From NCBI GenBank assembly GCA_033065855.1, contig JAVXUO010002005.1, forward strand, positions 451,849 through 515,848: 64,000 nucleotides of DNA, read 5' to 3'. This document shows positions 44,301 through 57,400 of the stretch, one piece after another; position 1 is the first letter of the stretch, and every line of letters begins with the position of its first letter. The translations under genes and the position numbers were made by a program. Under the pieces are notes generated by a model that saw only the letters and a program-made list of their open reading frames with translations, had not been told where the DNA came from and did not search any database. The DNA comes from Escallonia rubra (Eukaryota > Streptophyta > Magnoliopsida > Escalloniales > Escalloniaceae).

Positions 44301-47300
44301 AAAATAAAAAAATCACAAGCTGATTGAACATCATATTTCATAAAGTAGCAACTAATATGAGCAGCAAAGTCAACTCCACTCAACACAGCCAGCCTATTTA
44401 CAACGGCAGTTGTATGTGCCAGTCCTCGTTACAAAATTGTGGTTTCAAACCCTTATCAAACGAGTTCCACTACTTCATATGAAGACTAAGACCAAAAACA
44501 AAGTATCAGATTCAGAAAAGTTATCTTACAACATAGAAGAAGAATGGAATCCTGGTCCAGAAGCTAGTGTGTGATCTCACAAAAGATGTCTCATGGGTAA
44601 GCCTGAATCTTGAAGGATCTGCACACTCGATTGTGGAAACATGGTAGTTTAGAAACCGATATATACAGGGGTTATTTGTCGACATAGAAGGTCAAATGAT
44701 AGCAATTTTGATACCATTAGAAAACTCATAGTCATGAGATAAAGTCTCCAGCTCCCACACCTTCCAGCGTCGTATCTGCAGAAGATAGCTAACGTTAAAT
44801 AGTACAATTTAGAGAAAACTCTGCATTCGAAAGTACCATCTTTGGGACTAGGATCAAAAATCAGGACAAAGGCCGCATCCCCACTTTAAGAATTAGGATA
44901 GAACAGATCATGTAGTCTGGTTCATTAATCAGAGTGACCCTTTATTAAGTCTAGTTCTATAGCACCTGGTTCTTGTTCAAACCACTCAAATTGGTTATCC
45001 AGATATAGCATTCACCAGATACAGATGGTTGAGAAGATTATGGCTTCAATTAATCCTATGCCATGCATATCGTATTCTGATAAGCCTTTTTTTGTCCCAG
45101 CCAATATCAAGTCCGAGCCATCTTTAACTCGCTTTCTCCAAGTCGTTATGACTTCAGGATAGTCATCAAAACTTTAATATTCCAATGGCAAGACATCATG
45201 TTTAACATGATATATGCATAATATAAGAACATAACTACAAATAATAACAGAATCACAACAATAATACCGAAGACCAAATAAACACCAGCAAATTACTATA
45301 AGTAAAGAACTTCAAGTAGAAGAGACCGTAAGGAAAACAGTTGATGCAAGGCCAACGAGACACAAACCAAGATAGGCTCAACTCAGATCTTGTTATGGAT
45401 TGGTAATACCACTAACGAGCCAAATTTAATTTTGACTTGCACCATAAATATTCTACATGTGCAGAGACTTGCTCTAAGAAGAACTCATTAGGCAGACAAA
45501 TTCCAGACTATATTCTTGGGGCTGTTTTTGTTACAGAAGTTTCAATTCTTCAACAGAAAAAAATAGCAGTGAAAACAAAAACAGGTTGAGGGTAGAATGT
45601 TAAGGTATGACCAGCTTCCCGCCAAATATAGGAGCATCAAAAAGATGATATTGTAATTTCAGAAATAAAATTACACCATTTAAATAACCAAAATTACCTT
45701 CAGTCTTCCAAGCGCCATAGTAACAGCACTGTATATCACATGAAAGACTGCCAAAAAGAATATCAATATGTGTAACTGATGCAGTCCTTTGACAGTTATG
45801 ATTGGTACTTCCCCCTGTTTACAAGTGTCATGTTAGCTTAGAAAAGGCCGGATTGCACGCAGTGATGCAAAATTAACGCCTAGAAGTAAAACAAAAGAAA
45901 TTAAGAATGGGCAGTTAAGGAAACAATTGAAGAATACCAGAAATTATAGGTAAAGTTGGACTCCAAGAAGAATGAATTAGATAAGGAACAGTTATAACAG
46001 AATTTGAAATGATAACAATAAAATGACAAATTTGGGAAGAGTACAATGATGCTGGGGATTGTGGTGACAATGGTTACAGGACTTTTTGTGTTGCAGGCAT
46101 TCAGCGAGAAACAGAACTCCATTGGATTTTAAAGCCCTAACAGAGACAACGTATGCTATCAGGCATTTGGAATGTTGACATATTCTAAGCCGAATTCTTA
46201 ACATACTTGTAGGGCCTACTGTTGGGAGCATTAATTACGGGGAAAAAATAAAGTTGAACACCTTTAATGGCATTTACCACTACATTTTGACCTTTTCCTC
46301 TCCAGTGTTGCTGATCTTTTGTGCTTGTAAGCCACTCTAGTTATGCAAGGAGTAGCAAATATGTACATCAAATAGCCCAGTATAACTTGTTTGAATTTAC
46401 GTTAGACACTCCTCGAAAATATATCAAATACAAACTCGACTCTTGGGCAAGGGTATGGGATATATGTTCAACTTTTTACATGGATATGTCACCAACATAT
46501 TCCGAGGAACCAGCACTCAGTACTGAGTTTTGTAGCAAACTCCCTTTCATGTTTATATTCTTCCATAATGCGTTCACACGAGCAAAGTTTCAGAAGCCTT
46601 GATTCAAGTTGTTTAGAATGTTTCAAGCCATGATTCAACTCCTTTACACTTTCGTTGTGTCAATTTTCTAAAACTTTGAAACTGCTCAACTCATTTACAC
46701 TTTTCTCGTAATATTGACATGAAAATTGAGTTGATAAAAAACTAAAGAAGTTTCAGACACCTATGTGAGTGGATGATAAGAAAAGTCAATGGATGACTAT
46801 GCTAATCAAATGTAATCACTACCTTTATAGCTAATTAACTTTTACAAGGACATAGCACAACTCATTATATCTTGGCATTTTAGTTGGCCTTATTGACTTG
46901 GGTGCTTTATACTTTCTTGGAGCTAACTTAAGCGCGTAAATCAAACATGAAGGGTACCTGAGCCTTGAATCACTTCCATCACAAAACAATTGAAGTTTCA
47001 AGTGTGCGTCAATGTGGTATGCTCAAAAACTCATAACGGTATTAAGTTTCCATATGCTATTCTAGAAAAGGTATCTTAGTGATATCTTGATTAAACTCGT
47101 ACATTATACGTAAAGTAGAATATACAGAAGATGCAGAACAACTTGTCATCTACTAAAAAGCTCAATTCTAAAGTGCACACTGGCAGTCGATAGCCATACC
47201 TCTTTACAAGTAGAGGAATATTTAGCAGCTAAATCTCGACGCTCGTACCATAAAAGCCTCCGAGAACTATCCGCCTTTTCGCTGTCATTATCTTTTCCAG

Positions 47301-48310
47301 TGCATGGTAACATAGAGTTGGCAATTTTAGTGGGAATGCAGATTTTGGCAATGTAGTACTGACTAAAAGTCAGGAGTAGCGAAATGAAACCAAGAACCAT
47401 CAACTCTGCAATAACTCGAGAAACTTCAGTTACCGAAATGAGCTCATAATGCACTACAGGCAAAATTAGCAAAAAAGCAGACGAATCTTGTTTTACCAGC
47501 TTTAACTTTCTCCAAAGCTTCAAACAGAGCTTTCTTGTGCTTCTCTGTGAAGAACTGAATTCAATTTCAAGCTCCAAATTAGAAGAGCAGTCCAAAGAAA
47601 GCAAGAAGTGAAACAGTCAAAGCATAAGTTCGTAAACTTACATAAGACAAGATGAATAGAAGACAAATCAAGAGAAACCCAAAGAATATGCGAGCTAGAA
47701 GATGCAAGAAAACAGAAAACAATCCAAAAGAAATAACTATTTACTCAAAAATCCTAATTTGAGCAGAGAGCATATAACCAAAATAAGGAATGAACATAAG
47801 TGGAAACTACATAAAAGTCACATAACTTTCAGCTCAGCTTTTCGTGTAATCCATGAGAAACCAAAAGAGACTTTATCTAGATTATAAAAGAACATCAACT
47901 CAGCAACTAATTTGGTGAGGCAAAACGGCTAGCTCCAAACAATAACTTTAGTATTATCGGTATTTATTTATATTTTTTGGGAGGGTCAATTTTCAAAGCG
48001 ATATCAAGAGAGGAAATTCAACATCTAATATGAAAAACCCAGAATTCCAAACATCCACAAATGCAGATTGAGACTCATTTAGGCAAAACAAACTTAAGCT
48101 ACAACAAGTCAACAGGATAAAGAAACTGAAATAGGTTGAAGGCTGAGCTTAAAAAAAAAAAAGCTTAATATTTTCTTGTACCTTGCCAAGCTTGTGAAGA
48201 ATTTTCTCCAGGGCAATAGAAATGATGATGATGACCGCACACACACTAGCAACTGCCCATGTGGGCGTCTGATCGAGCTCCCTCGACCCCTTACTTGTAT
48301 CTGCTGCCAT
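41368..48310 (-). CDS. MLO: MLO family seven-transmembrane protein
   Basis: Fifteen coding exons (minus strand): 48310-48182, 47554-47497, 47405-47200, 45814-45698, 44775-44715, 44618-44530, 44291-44217, 44051-43963, 43857-43808, 43697-43657, 43576-43403, 43113-43078, 42987-42920, 42800-42740 and 41772-41368. All are phase-consistent; product about 552 aa. MLO proteins are plasma-membrane calcium-conducting proteins with roles in powdery-mildew susceptibility, pollen-tube and synergid signalling and root thigmotropism. Landmarks are [12 protein letters not shown] (TM1), [15 protein letters not shown] (TM2), [17 protein letters not shown] (TM3), [62 protein letters not shown] and [16 protein letters not shown]. 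The calmodulin-binding site is at about 434-448 ([14 protein letters not shown], Trp439). The ALFWAS and [12 protein letters not shown] blocks favour the MLO5/7/8/9/10 branch over the mildew-susceptibility clade. An alternative exon-9 donor at 43763 would add 15 residues. Confidence 0.93.
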
Positions 48311-48447
48311 TCCTCACTCTTCACCCTACACACAGTCACACACACACACAGAGCACACAGACAGCAAGGGAACGAGAAAGAAGCGAATCCAAATTATGGG
48401 TTTTGAAGAGCATGCAATAATATGTGTAGAATGTAGGAGGATCCAAG

Positions 48448-48455
48448 ATATATAA
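48448..48455 (-). promoter_or_regulatory. Candidate TATA box of the MLO gene
   Basis: CTTTATATATC on the minus strand, about 140 bases upstream of the start codon. The presumed leader between them has a CA-rich stretch (GT on the minus strand, about 48338-48360). Confidence 0.4.
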
Positions 48456-48469
48456 AGACGTGAAAAGGG

Positions 48470-50718
48470 TTATCAAAATTAACAGTAAGATTTTGATTGG
48501 TGATTGGTGAAGTTGTGAAAGAGACAAGTTTTCCGACGAAGGGGGGGTGCTAATGTGTACGCTGTCCAAACATGGCGGTTTTGTAGACAGTCAGGTCAAG
48601 TCAATGGTTCGTGTCTGTATGTGTAACTGTAAATGGAAATGGGATTAAGGGAGTCGCTTAACTAATGCAGTGCCACTAATTACGCGGTTTACGTAGGACA
48701 ATGTCACACTCCTCGCTAATTAGCCCAGCTTTTTATTGGTTATGGAAGGATCAGTTTAGACTACGTCCACCAACTACTATCACAGAAGTTGACTGTTAGG
48801 TCTCAGAATTGGGGTTAATTTATTGACACTCTGAATTAGAACTAATACTATTTTATCTCGTCTCAAATAAATAGCATCTAGAAGCATCAGTTTAAAAATA
48901 AACAATTTCTTTTTCGAGCGTGATCATCTTTTCTACGTACTATAACGTCGAATATGATCTCTTGTACGCTTGTGAAATTAAGAAAAAAGTTATCATTGTC
49001 ATGACAATATCTTTTTACAACGCAACTTTTTGCCAAAAAAGCATCATCGTGGAGAAATAAAAACAAAATATTTAACCTACCCGGATATTTTGTCAACTAA
49101 CTTTTTGACAGAAGTAGAGAAAGGGCCCAGCATGTCAAGAAGGAGATGTACGCGTTGTTGGTAGTTACAAGATCTGTAATTGCTTTTGTGATAAAAGATT
49201 GTCATCGATGATGTTTTGTTGCTGTTATTAAAACTTTTGGTGTATCACTAAAAAAATTAGTGACATTTTTTTACGACAGAAGAAGCGATGTACGGTAGAA
49301 ATCCAAATACGCAGAACGTTAAAATCACACCCATTTCATAGCCACTAAATCATGCCCACTTGTTTGTCATCTCTACTTAGCAGGAATGGTGCAAATAGAT
49401 AAGACAGCCACCCTAAGCAAGAGGAATCCAGAAAGCAAACGTAATGTAAAAAAGAGAACAAGCCTCTTTTAAGGTTGACCCAGCATGCGCCTTCGATCCA
49501 ATCAATGTCCAAACATGGACGTTGCCCTTAGATATTCATCTCAATGACCGTGTCCATCATCGAGACACTGATTTTTGGACATCTGCTGGACGGTCAAAGA
49601 TGGCAAACTGAACAATCGCGGAGCTAAGATTCAGTAGGTGACTGCTAGTCCAAAATTTTAAACTTGGCAAAACCTGTTTTTTTTTTTTTTGGGATACTTA
49701 TTGCCTACCGTATGCAACGTGTGCCTTGAAAAGCTAAATTCAACATACAACTCAAAAAGTTACAGAAGAAACGGACATGAGTCGACTCGGACTGTTCCCA
49801 TCTTGTACAAGTATTCTTCTTGTATCGCACGTTGAATTTGAATTAGTTTGTGATTGAACTTATAAGATCGTGCTCGTAAACTCGTAAATGCTTACTTTGC
49901 TTAGCTCTTTTGAAAAAGGCGTTGCACTGTGGTGGAATATTAAAACTGGTCGTTGCAGATAGTATCAAAACTGACTTTTGAAAGTTCGGGCTGGGCTATC
50001 CAATTGAGTCTCTTGTGGTCCCAACAATGGGTAGAGATAAAATTATGGACTGTTGTGACAAAGTTGAGATTTGGCTTTAGTGGATATGCTAAGATTTAAA
50101 GTTGAGAGATTGTGATATTGCATATCGGATATGGAATAATTTGTGATTGAATTTATATAACCATGCTCATGAACTTATAAGTATATACTTTGGCTAGCCC
50201 TTTTGAAAGGCATTACTCTGTTATGGCTGTGGACCAAGTTATTGCATATCTACCGTCCTAAAAAATAATAGTAGTGATTTGAAGTGTCAATAGTAGGAAA
50301 GATTTTCACACCATATTGGAGTAGCAATGCAAAAATATAACTAGAGACAAAAAAAAGTACCGTGATATAGCACATGGAATATCATCATGAATAATTGTTG
50401 CCAGAAAGAAAAGTTGCAGGACAAAAACATGTCGTGGCCCAGCGGGAAGTTAGAACATGTGAAGCTTCTTGTGCATATTTTGTTGGATTCAAGTGACAAA
50501 AGCTTTGGAATCTCTTGTGCTATAAACTAGTCTGAGAGTTGTTTGAGCCATAATCTGGTAGAATTAAAGATATTAGGAATGGTGTGATGGTGTCTGGAAT
50601 GGAGCAGCAAGGGACAAGTAAAATATATGTGAGGGCACTAAAGTTGACTTAGTATTCTTTAGGCATCTATATTTATTGGTTACTAGAATACAGCAGATTC
50701 TATGGGACACCCCATTGG
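48470..50718. other. Gene-free spacer upstream of MLO
   Basis: AT-rich, with no coding support. Poly(T) at about 49679-49691. Two diverged blocks containing TTGTGATTGAA(C/T)TTATA and CTTTTGAAA(A)GGC-like words, near 49845-49925 and 50140-50225, suggest an old local duplication. No element ends could be set. Confidence 0.45.
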
Positions 50719-51169
50719 GACATGAGTAGGGTTGTATACGAATCGAATTTGAGTCGAACAGAGATATGTTCAAACTCGCTTGTTTAGTTCCAGGTCATGT
50801 TCATGTTCGTATTCGTTTAATCTTCAAAATTTTGTTTGAACTCGTTCGCGGTTCGTTTCACAAAACTCGTGTTCGGCTCGAGTTCGTTTGTTTATTTATA
50901 CAAACCGAATTCGAACTTGAAAACTCGTATTTTCGTTCAAAACAATTATTTCCAAACCAGAACTATACATTTGCTTGATCCAATTTTCTAACTGATTTTA
51001 GGACTTCCAAGTTTAAACTAATTTATACTATAATTAAGTCATATGACTTTTGGGATTGTAACATATTATAATTAAGTTATTATCTAGACGAGTTGTTCAC
51101 GAACACATTCATGAATGAACCACTAGCAGTTCATGAACAACTCGGTTCATTTACAGCCTTAGACATGAG
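50719..51169. mobile_element. hAT-type MITE with 8-bp target duplication
   Basis: 435-bp element at 50727-51161. The left end TAGGGTTGTATACGAATCG and the right end, reverse-complemented, TAAGGCTGTAAATGAACCG form imperfect inverted repeats. A perfect 8-bp duplication, GACATGAG, lies at 50719-50726 and 51162-51169. TAGGGYTGTAAACGAACCGA-type ends with 8-bp TSDs are a common plant hAT MITE family. Subterminal GTTCG/CGAAC words are abundant, as in that family. No coding capacity. Confidence 0.9.
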
Positions 51170-51571
51170 TTTCTGATGAATGGATCTAGGATACAGATTA
51201 TATTATTTGGTTATTAACATAATAGAGATGCTTTGGATTTATGTAATTTTCCTACAGAGTACAGAGTATTTTATTTAATTGGTTTTTAATATTTTATGAA
51301 GTCGATTGTTGAAGTTGGAGTTCTTTTATGCAATCGAAGCACAATAAGGTAGATACTGAAGAGACAGATAAGCGTAGTGGAAGAACTCATCAAAGTTTTG
51401 ATATTTCAACGGTTTTTCTCTTTAGTTTTGTATGTACAACATTTTCATACAAATAACGCTCAAATAGAGGGGCAATCTTGAAGGCAACTTTCTTTGTGCT
51501 ATATTATTCTCTTTTTCCGCTTGAACGTCATCGAATATTATGAAAATACAAAGAACTATTTCCCTTATTTA

Positions 51572-54500
51572 TCTATATCTATATCTATATCTATACATAT
51601 ATAAAAGCACGGATGGAGTTAAATGGCTAATCTTTTTTTTTTCACGAAATACCCCTTTTAAATCTAAGTCTTCATAAGAGATTGAGAGTGATTAGGGGTA
51701 CTTTTGACTTATAAATTTTCTTTCCATAGAATGCCCTTTTTTTATTAGAGTGTTATAAAAAATTAAGGGTATTTTTTACTTCTCATAAGATATCAAGTTT
51801 CTTTCCTTAAAATGCCCTCATTGAAATATACTAATTTTATTAGAATAAGGGTTGTTTTGACTTTTACTAAAGGAAAAAGAAAAAACTTAGAATACCCTTA
51901 TTGAAATGTATGTTTTTATTAGAGTTAATAATTGTTTTGGCTTTAATAAAGAAAAAAAAAGAAAAAAACTTATAAAAGTCCTATAAAATCTTCTTTGAAC
52001 TACTGCTACATGCTATCTGAATATCGTTATTGAAAAATTCTTATCAAAACCTACCTACCTCCATTTATATTGAAACTAATATATTAGTTCTGAATACACA
52101 GACATATTGGTACAAGGAAACTATCGTAAAACTGAAGGTTTCTAAATTTTTTTAAATGCATATATAATCATAACTTCTAAGAATCACTGGATCGAACCAT
52201 TCGGCTTTGATTTTAATTTAGGTTCGTGACAAACAAATACTCCTAAGTTTGTATTAAAGTTATGAAAGTACTGTTATATGTTATATGCATGATAACACGT
52301 CCTTCACATGGTTATTTTCTTTGTGTGTTCCACTGTAAGCTGGAATACTATCTATACACATGATAACATGTTCTTGATATGGTATTATTTTTATATATTT
52401 CACTCTCATGGGTGATAATATTAGTTGAAACCAAATTGATAAAGACGCCTATTTACTTAAGCTCGAATGGTTAATGATTTTTTTTTTGGGGATTGGAAAC
52501 TTTTAAGTTTTGATACGCAAGGGGTTAAACAGCTAAATTTTTTTTCTTGAAATACCCTTATTAATTTTAAAAGGTTTCTAACAATTAAGAGCGTTTTTTA
52601 CTTTTAAAGAGGGAGGCTAAATTATAACATTTTAGATAAGTTTTGTCACTAAAGAGGATAAAAGTTCAATAAAACATCTTTTAAAAACAAATGAGTATAA
52701 ATTTAACCAAAACGGGTGGAGATCCTGCCCCACCATATAAAAATGAACAAAAATAATACTTTTTTCCATAATGGACAAACACTTTTTTCCATAATAATAC
52801 TCTCTTTAAATTAAAATGGCTTACAAAAATTTAGGCTACTTATGACTTTTAAAAGGATGAGGCTGAATTAAAACATTTTTGGCAAAATTAAACATTTTAT
52901 TGCTAGACAGGTTAAAAGTTTAGTAATATATCTTTTAGTTACAAAATAATATGAACTACGTTAAGAGAGTGTTTGAAATTGATTATAGAATGATCAAACC
53001 TAATTAAATTTAGATTAAACCAGGTTTGAAGCGTTTGACAAAAAAATAAAAATAAATTGATTAAATCTGTTCCAATGTGCTCAAAACTGATTAAATCCAA
53101 AATTCTCATTTTCTTGAATTTTGATTTAATCATATTTAGAGTTTCAGGTTTGACTTAAAGAATTACCAAAACATCGTCACATCTAAACAAACAATAAATG
53201 CTCCCTTTACAATATATGGTCATTTTATGCTGGTAAACATACTTTCATTCCTCCTTATCCAACATATAATAATTTTTAAATTTGTTGTGCTTAAAATAAA
53301 TTAAAGCTGAATTTAAGATCTGGTTATAATTTAATCAAATTTTACTTTTGAGAATCAATTTCAAACAACCTCTAAAACGGGTTTGGTTCTAGCCCCACTG
53401 TATAGAAATGATATCAAGAGATTAAATGGCTAAATATTGTTCTCCTTAAAATGACCCTTTTAAATTTAAAAGATTTTTAAAAAAATTAAGGGTGATTTTG
53501 ACTTTTGAAATGGCGAGGCTAATTACAACATTTATGGCTAGATTTGAACATTTTATCGTTAAAGAAGTTAAACATTCACTAATACATCTTTTAGTAATAA
53601 AAAAGTATAAATTTAACCAGAACGTGTGTGGATCCCCACCGTAATATGATCCTAACTGGTTAATGGCTAAACATTTTTTTTTTCTTGAAAACACCATTTT
53701 AAAATTTTTATGACTCGAATTGCCCTTTTTATATAGGTTAGAGTTTGTTTTAAATTAATAATGCTTTTGACTTTCGACATAATATGAAGCCTATTTTTTT
53801 TAGAAAAAAAAAAACCCCCGTTTTAACTTTGAGAGCTTTACAAAATTTAAAGTATTATTTGACTTGCTTTCATTCAAATACCCTGTTTAATTCATATTTA
53901 TATTAAAAAGTTTCAACCTTTTTTCATACATAAATTTCTTACAAACAAAACAAAAACTTGCAAAAAACCGAGTTACACAATTTTTAAAGACAAACAACTT
54001 GCATTCAATCAAGTTACCCTTATCTTGGAATTGTTGATATGTTCTTTTTGCCTCTTAGTAACAAATATTTCAAGAATTTTTTAATAGTTCAATACTGGAT
54101 TTGATAGAATAATAGAAAATTTACATGCAATAACATACTCAACTGCATAAACTTAATAACACAGTAACACACATCCATCTTCGTAATAAACAATCACTGA
54201 AAACACATCCTTCACAAGCTTAAATCTCATTAGAGCAATATTTATGTAATCATCAAGACCATGTTATTAAGATTTTTTTTGCACTCACTTATATATCGGA
54301 AACCTATCAAGAAATTCAATTGATTTGGTAATCAAATATAACATTTTTGGCTAAATTTGAACATTTAATTATTGTATAGGTTAAAAGTTCATTAATGCAT
54401 CTTTTATGGATAAAAAAGTATGAATTCAACGAAAACGGGTGTGAATCAAACTCCATCATACAAGTCTCTGCCCACCTTTGAAAAAAAACCATTCAAAGCA

Positions 54501-55909
54501 TAACCTTAAAACTTGCATACATCAAATTTGATAAAAAGAACACATTAATTACTGCTACTACTTGGAAGACCATTCCTAAGTACAGATATTACCATGTTAT
54601 TTTTTTTTTTTGGTCAAAGTGGACCGACTATTGCATCTACTAACTTTTGCATGTATTGTAAATTTAAATTCATCAACGTAGGACCATATTGACTTTTTAA
54701 TGAGTAAGGGTAGTAATAGTATGATCATACATATAATATGTGCTAAAAATAAAAATTTTGTGGCAAATATATGCTGAATTACATGCATAACAAAATAAAT
54801 AGCCTAATATGTACTACTAAGATTAACAAGGTCATACTAAGCTAAAACAAGAGAGATTAGAGTACATTATTAAGAGAGATTTAGAATGCACTATAGAATG
54901 TTTAAGAGAAAGAAGAAAATAATACTAAGATTAGGCGTGACTTTAGAGAAATTATACTTGAATTAACTTTCAAATAAGAAATGCATAAATTTTTTAATAA
55001 GGCTACATCATTGCCAAAAGAAAATAAAATGGAGGGGATATTGTGATCCCTAACAACCATTACTACAAGAAATGACAATCACCGTACAAAAATAAATAAG
55101 ATGGATAATGGACGATACTGAAATCTTATATGATGATATTTTAGACTTTAGTGGATATGCTTTCTGAAAAAATGGCCAGAACTGTAAAAATGAATGTAGA
55201 AATTTTAGCAAGATTCTTAATAGTTATGGTTACTATATTTGTTATCTAAGTAATTGAGTTTTGATATGTGCAATGCTAGGTTTCTTACATATTTTGTTAT
55301 ACGTATGTTAATGATTCTTCCTTAGGGTTAGGGAGGAAGTGATTTAAATTTCTCCTCAGTCCCCAACTTTGATCTCCCACTTCCTAAACTTACATACATA
55401 CTATAGAATTATATTACAAGAGATCAGATAACTCCAATATATACACTTTACATTATATATTACGTGCATCAAAATTGTCATTATAACACTTTCTTGATCT
55501 TTAATACTGCAATGCCAAGCTTATGGTGTTAGTTGAGAATTAAATATTGATGGAAGATGTTTGAAACTGTTTTTTGATGGCAATGTACATTGAGAAACAA
55601 GATGTAAGATAAAGTAGTCAGTATTCTCTTTAGTGCTAACGTGATGTAACAAAAGAAACAAGTATGATAAATGATGATATATATAGTTGATAATTGACAT
55701 TAGCAATTCGCATTTATAAGTAAGACCATATTTTCTGCGATAAATTTTTCATGATTCGAATATTTTGTTTAGCAGTTCACCGTTGATATACTTATTATGA
55801 TTTAGTTAAAATAGTTATACTAATTAAAAATTATGTTTTCTTTACAACTCTCTGCAATATTTTTATTTCGAATCACCATTTAACGTGCAAAGCACGTGAT
55901 CCTTACTAG
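51572..55909 (+). mobile_element. Non-autonomous Helitron
   Basis: The 3' end at 55883-55909 shows the diagnostic hairpin ACGTGC-AAA-GCACGT, then a short spacer and CTAG, followed by the target T. The 5' end is a TC within the TCTATATCTATATCTA tract (from 51572), followed by TATATAAAAGCACGG, as in many plant Helitrons; the exact TC is ambiguous because of that repeat. No Rep/helicase frame is present in the 4.3 kb. The interior is AT-rich and built largely from diverged copies of a roughly 230-bp unit. Confidence 0.78.
51625..54475. repeat. Diverged internal repeats of the Helitron
   Basis: A unit with TTAAATGGCTAA...CTTGAAATACCC, AATTAAGGGTG..TTTTGACTTTT, GAGGCTAAATTATAACATTT and AAAAGTATAAATTTAACC-AAACGGGTG recurs at about 52495-52737, 53405-53650 and 54335-54470. 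Partial copies lie at 51625-51965 and 52815-52960. The first box matches the sequence just inside the element's 5' end. Confidence 0.75.
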
Positions 55910-56960
55910 TTAACGAAGAAGAATATATATGTGGTTTTGGTTAGTCAAACATGATTTAACCCCAGTATATAACCAACCCTTTGCAGCCATTGCTCTCCGG
56001 CCACTAAAAAGAAATAATCCATCCTCCCAAATTCCAACCCCATCGAATTAACAAAGTCTAGAATGAGCTCCATTCTACACGAACAGCCGCCTCACCTTAC
56101 TTCAAATAAAAATACATAAAGATCTAGAGTTATAAAAAAATAGTGGGCGATCATTTTCTCAACCCCCGCAGCTAACAAGTTTCTTTTTCCATACTGTTCA
56201 CTTAATCGATCTATAGACTTCAATAATCAAATTCCGATTAAAATAAGAAGATAGTGCATTCAAGTAATGCTGCTGTTATTAAATCGTGATACATCCCAGC
56301 ATATCAGGGTAAGTGTAACGTCATTCTCAAATTCATATGGATATTTCTATTGAGGAGCATTGCATAGAAGTCATCACTAATACATTTGCATAATATATAT
56401 ATACATGGAGAACATCAGTAGATGCCTACATCAGTAGATGCCTCACTCACTTTCTCCATGAATATTGAATACAAGATGCCCAGAAAATATATATAAATCA
56501 CATTGCATGTCATCCAAGCTGGGAACGTGGAAAGTCAAAACCAATCAATGGCTTGATATGGCGTGTAGTGAGTAGGATGGACGGAGGACTCATTCCCCGT
56601 CATAGTTCCTTGAAAGATCCACAACTTGGCATTTAAATATCGGCCCACACACTCTGTACACAAATCATTGTTCAAATATTTTTTCAAACAGAAAAATTAT
56701 CATTTCGTTGAGAACTGCAAGAAAAAAAACATTATTAAAAAATGACCACAAAAATTCGAGTTCAAGTATTGTCAGTGACTTTCTCACATTAAAATTCAAC
56801 GAGCTAGAGAGAGGGGGCACTTGTAAGCTTGACGATGCGTGTCTATTGCAAAGGGACAAGAGAGAGAGTGATTACATATTTACCGTATTGAGGGCGAATT
56901 ATTGATGAATTATCGTTGTGGGCTAAAGATGAGAGCAAACAAGTGAGGTATGCTGTAAGT
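55910..56960. other. Gene-free spacer
   Basis: No recognised coding sequence. A short exact duplication of CATCAGTAGATGCCT lies at about 56414-56445. Confidence 0.45.
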
Positions 56961-56967
56961 GCCTCGG

Positions 56968-57400
56968 TCATCGTAGATCTTTTCCCCTTTTCTTGTATGT
57001 TCTTGAATGATTCTTAGTCAACCCTAATCACATAATGGGTATGGTGGTACGAGGAAAAAGGATACAAGCCAAAAAAGATTTCATTGCATTTTCGGCCAAA
57101 GTGATCAATACGAGTAGAGAATTTGGTTGTGCTGGAGCGAGTATATACCAATAAAAGTGGATAAACTTGAATACTGATGTAAAATGGACAAACATCGAGC
57201 GGCCCCTTTTAAGTGCCATCTTTTGTATACCTATACAGTAAAAAAATATATTTGGGGTTAAGGTGACCCACATTACGCCTTTGCTTTTGCGACTTCTTGT
57301 CTGCGATTCTTTAAAGAAAGTAACTCTAGCAACTTATCAATTTTTGCCACAAAAAAAAAAAAGGTACTATATCCGTCTTTAGTGTTTTGGTACATGGTAA
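56968..57400. repeat. Dispersed direct repeat, copy A (about 430 bp)
   Basis: It aligns in the same orientation with 62433-62880 over its length. Shared blocks include TTTTCCCCTTTTC(T/G)TGTAT, ATGGGTAT(G/A)GTGGTACGA, GATGTAAAATGG(A/G)CAAAC, CCCACATTA and ATCCGTCTTTAG/ATCCATCTTTAG. The copies begin with TGCCTCG. Both contain TGTACATGGTA or GGTACATGGTA near the end. Confidence 0.75.

Noticed and set aside
47146..47604. 152-codon minus-strand frame as a separate gene
   Set aside because: It runs through an intron; the central part is MLO exon 3 and the upstream part is out of frame with exon 2.
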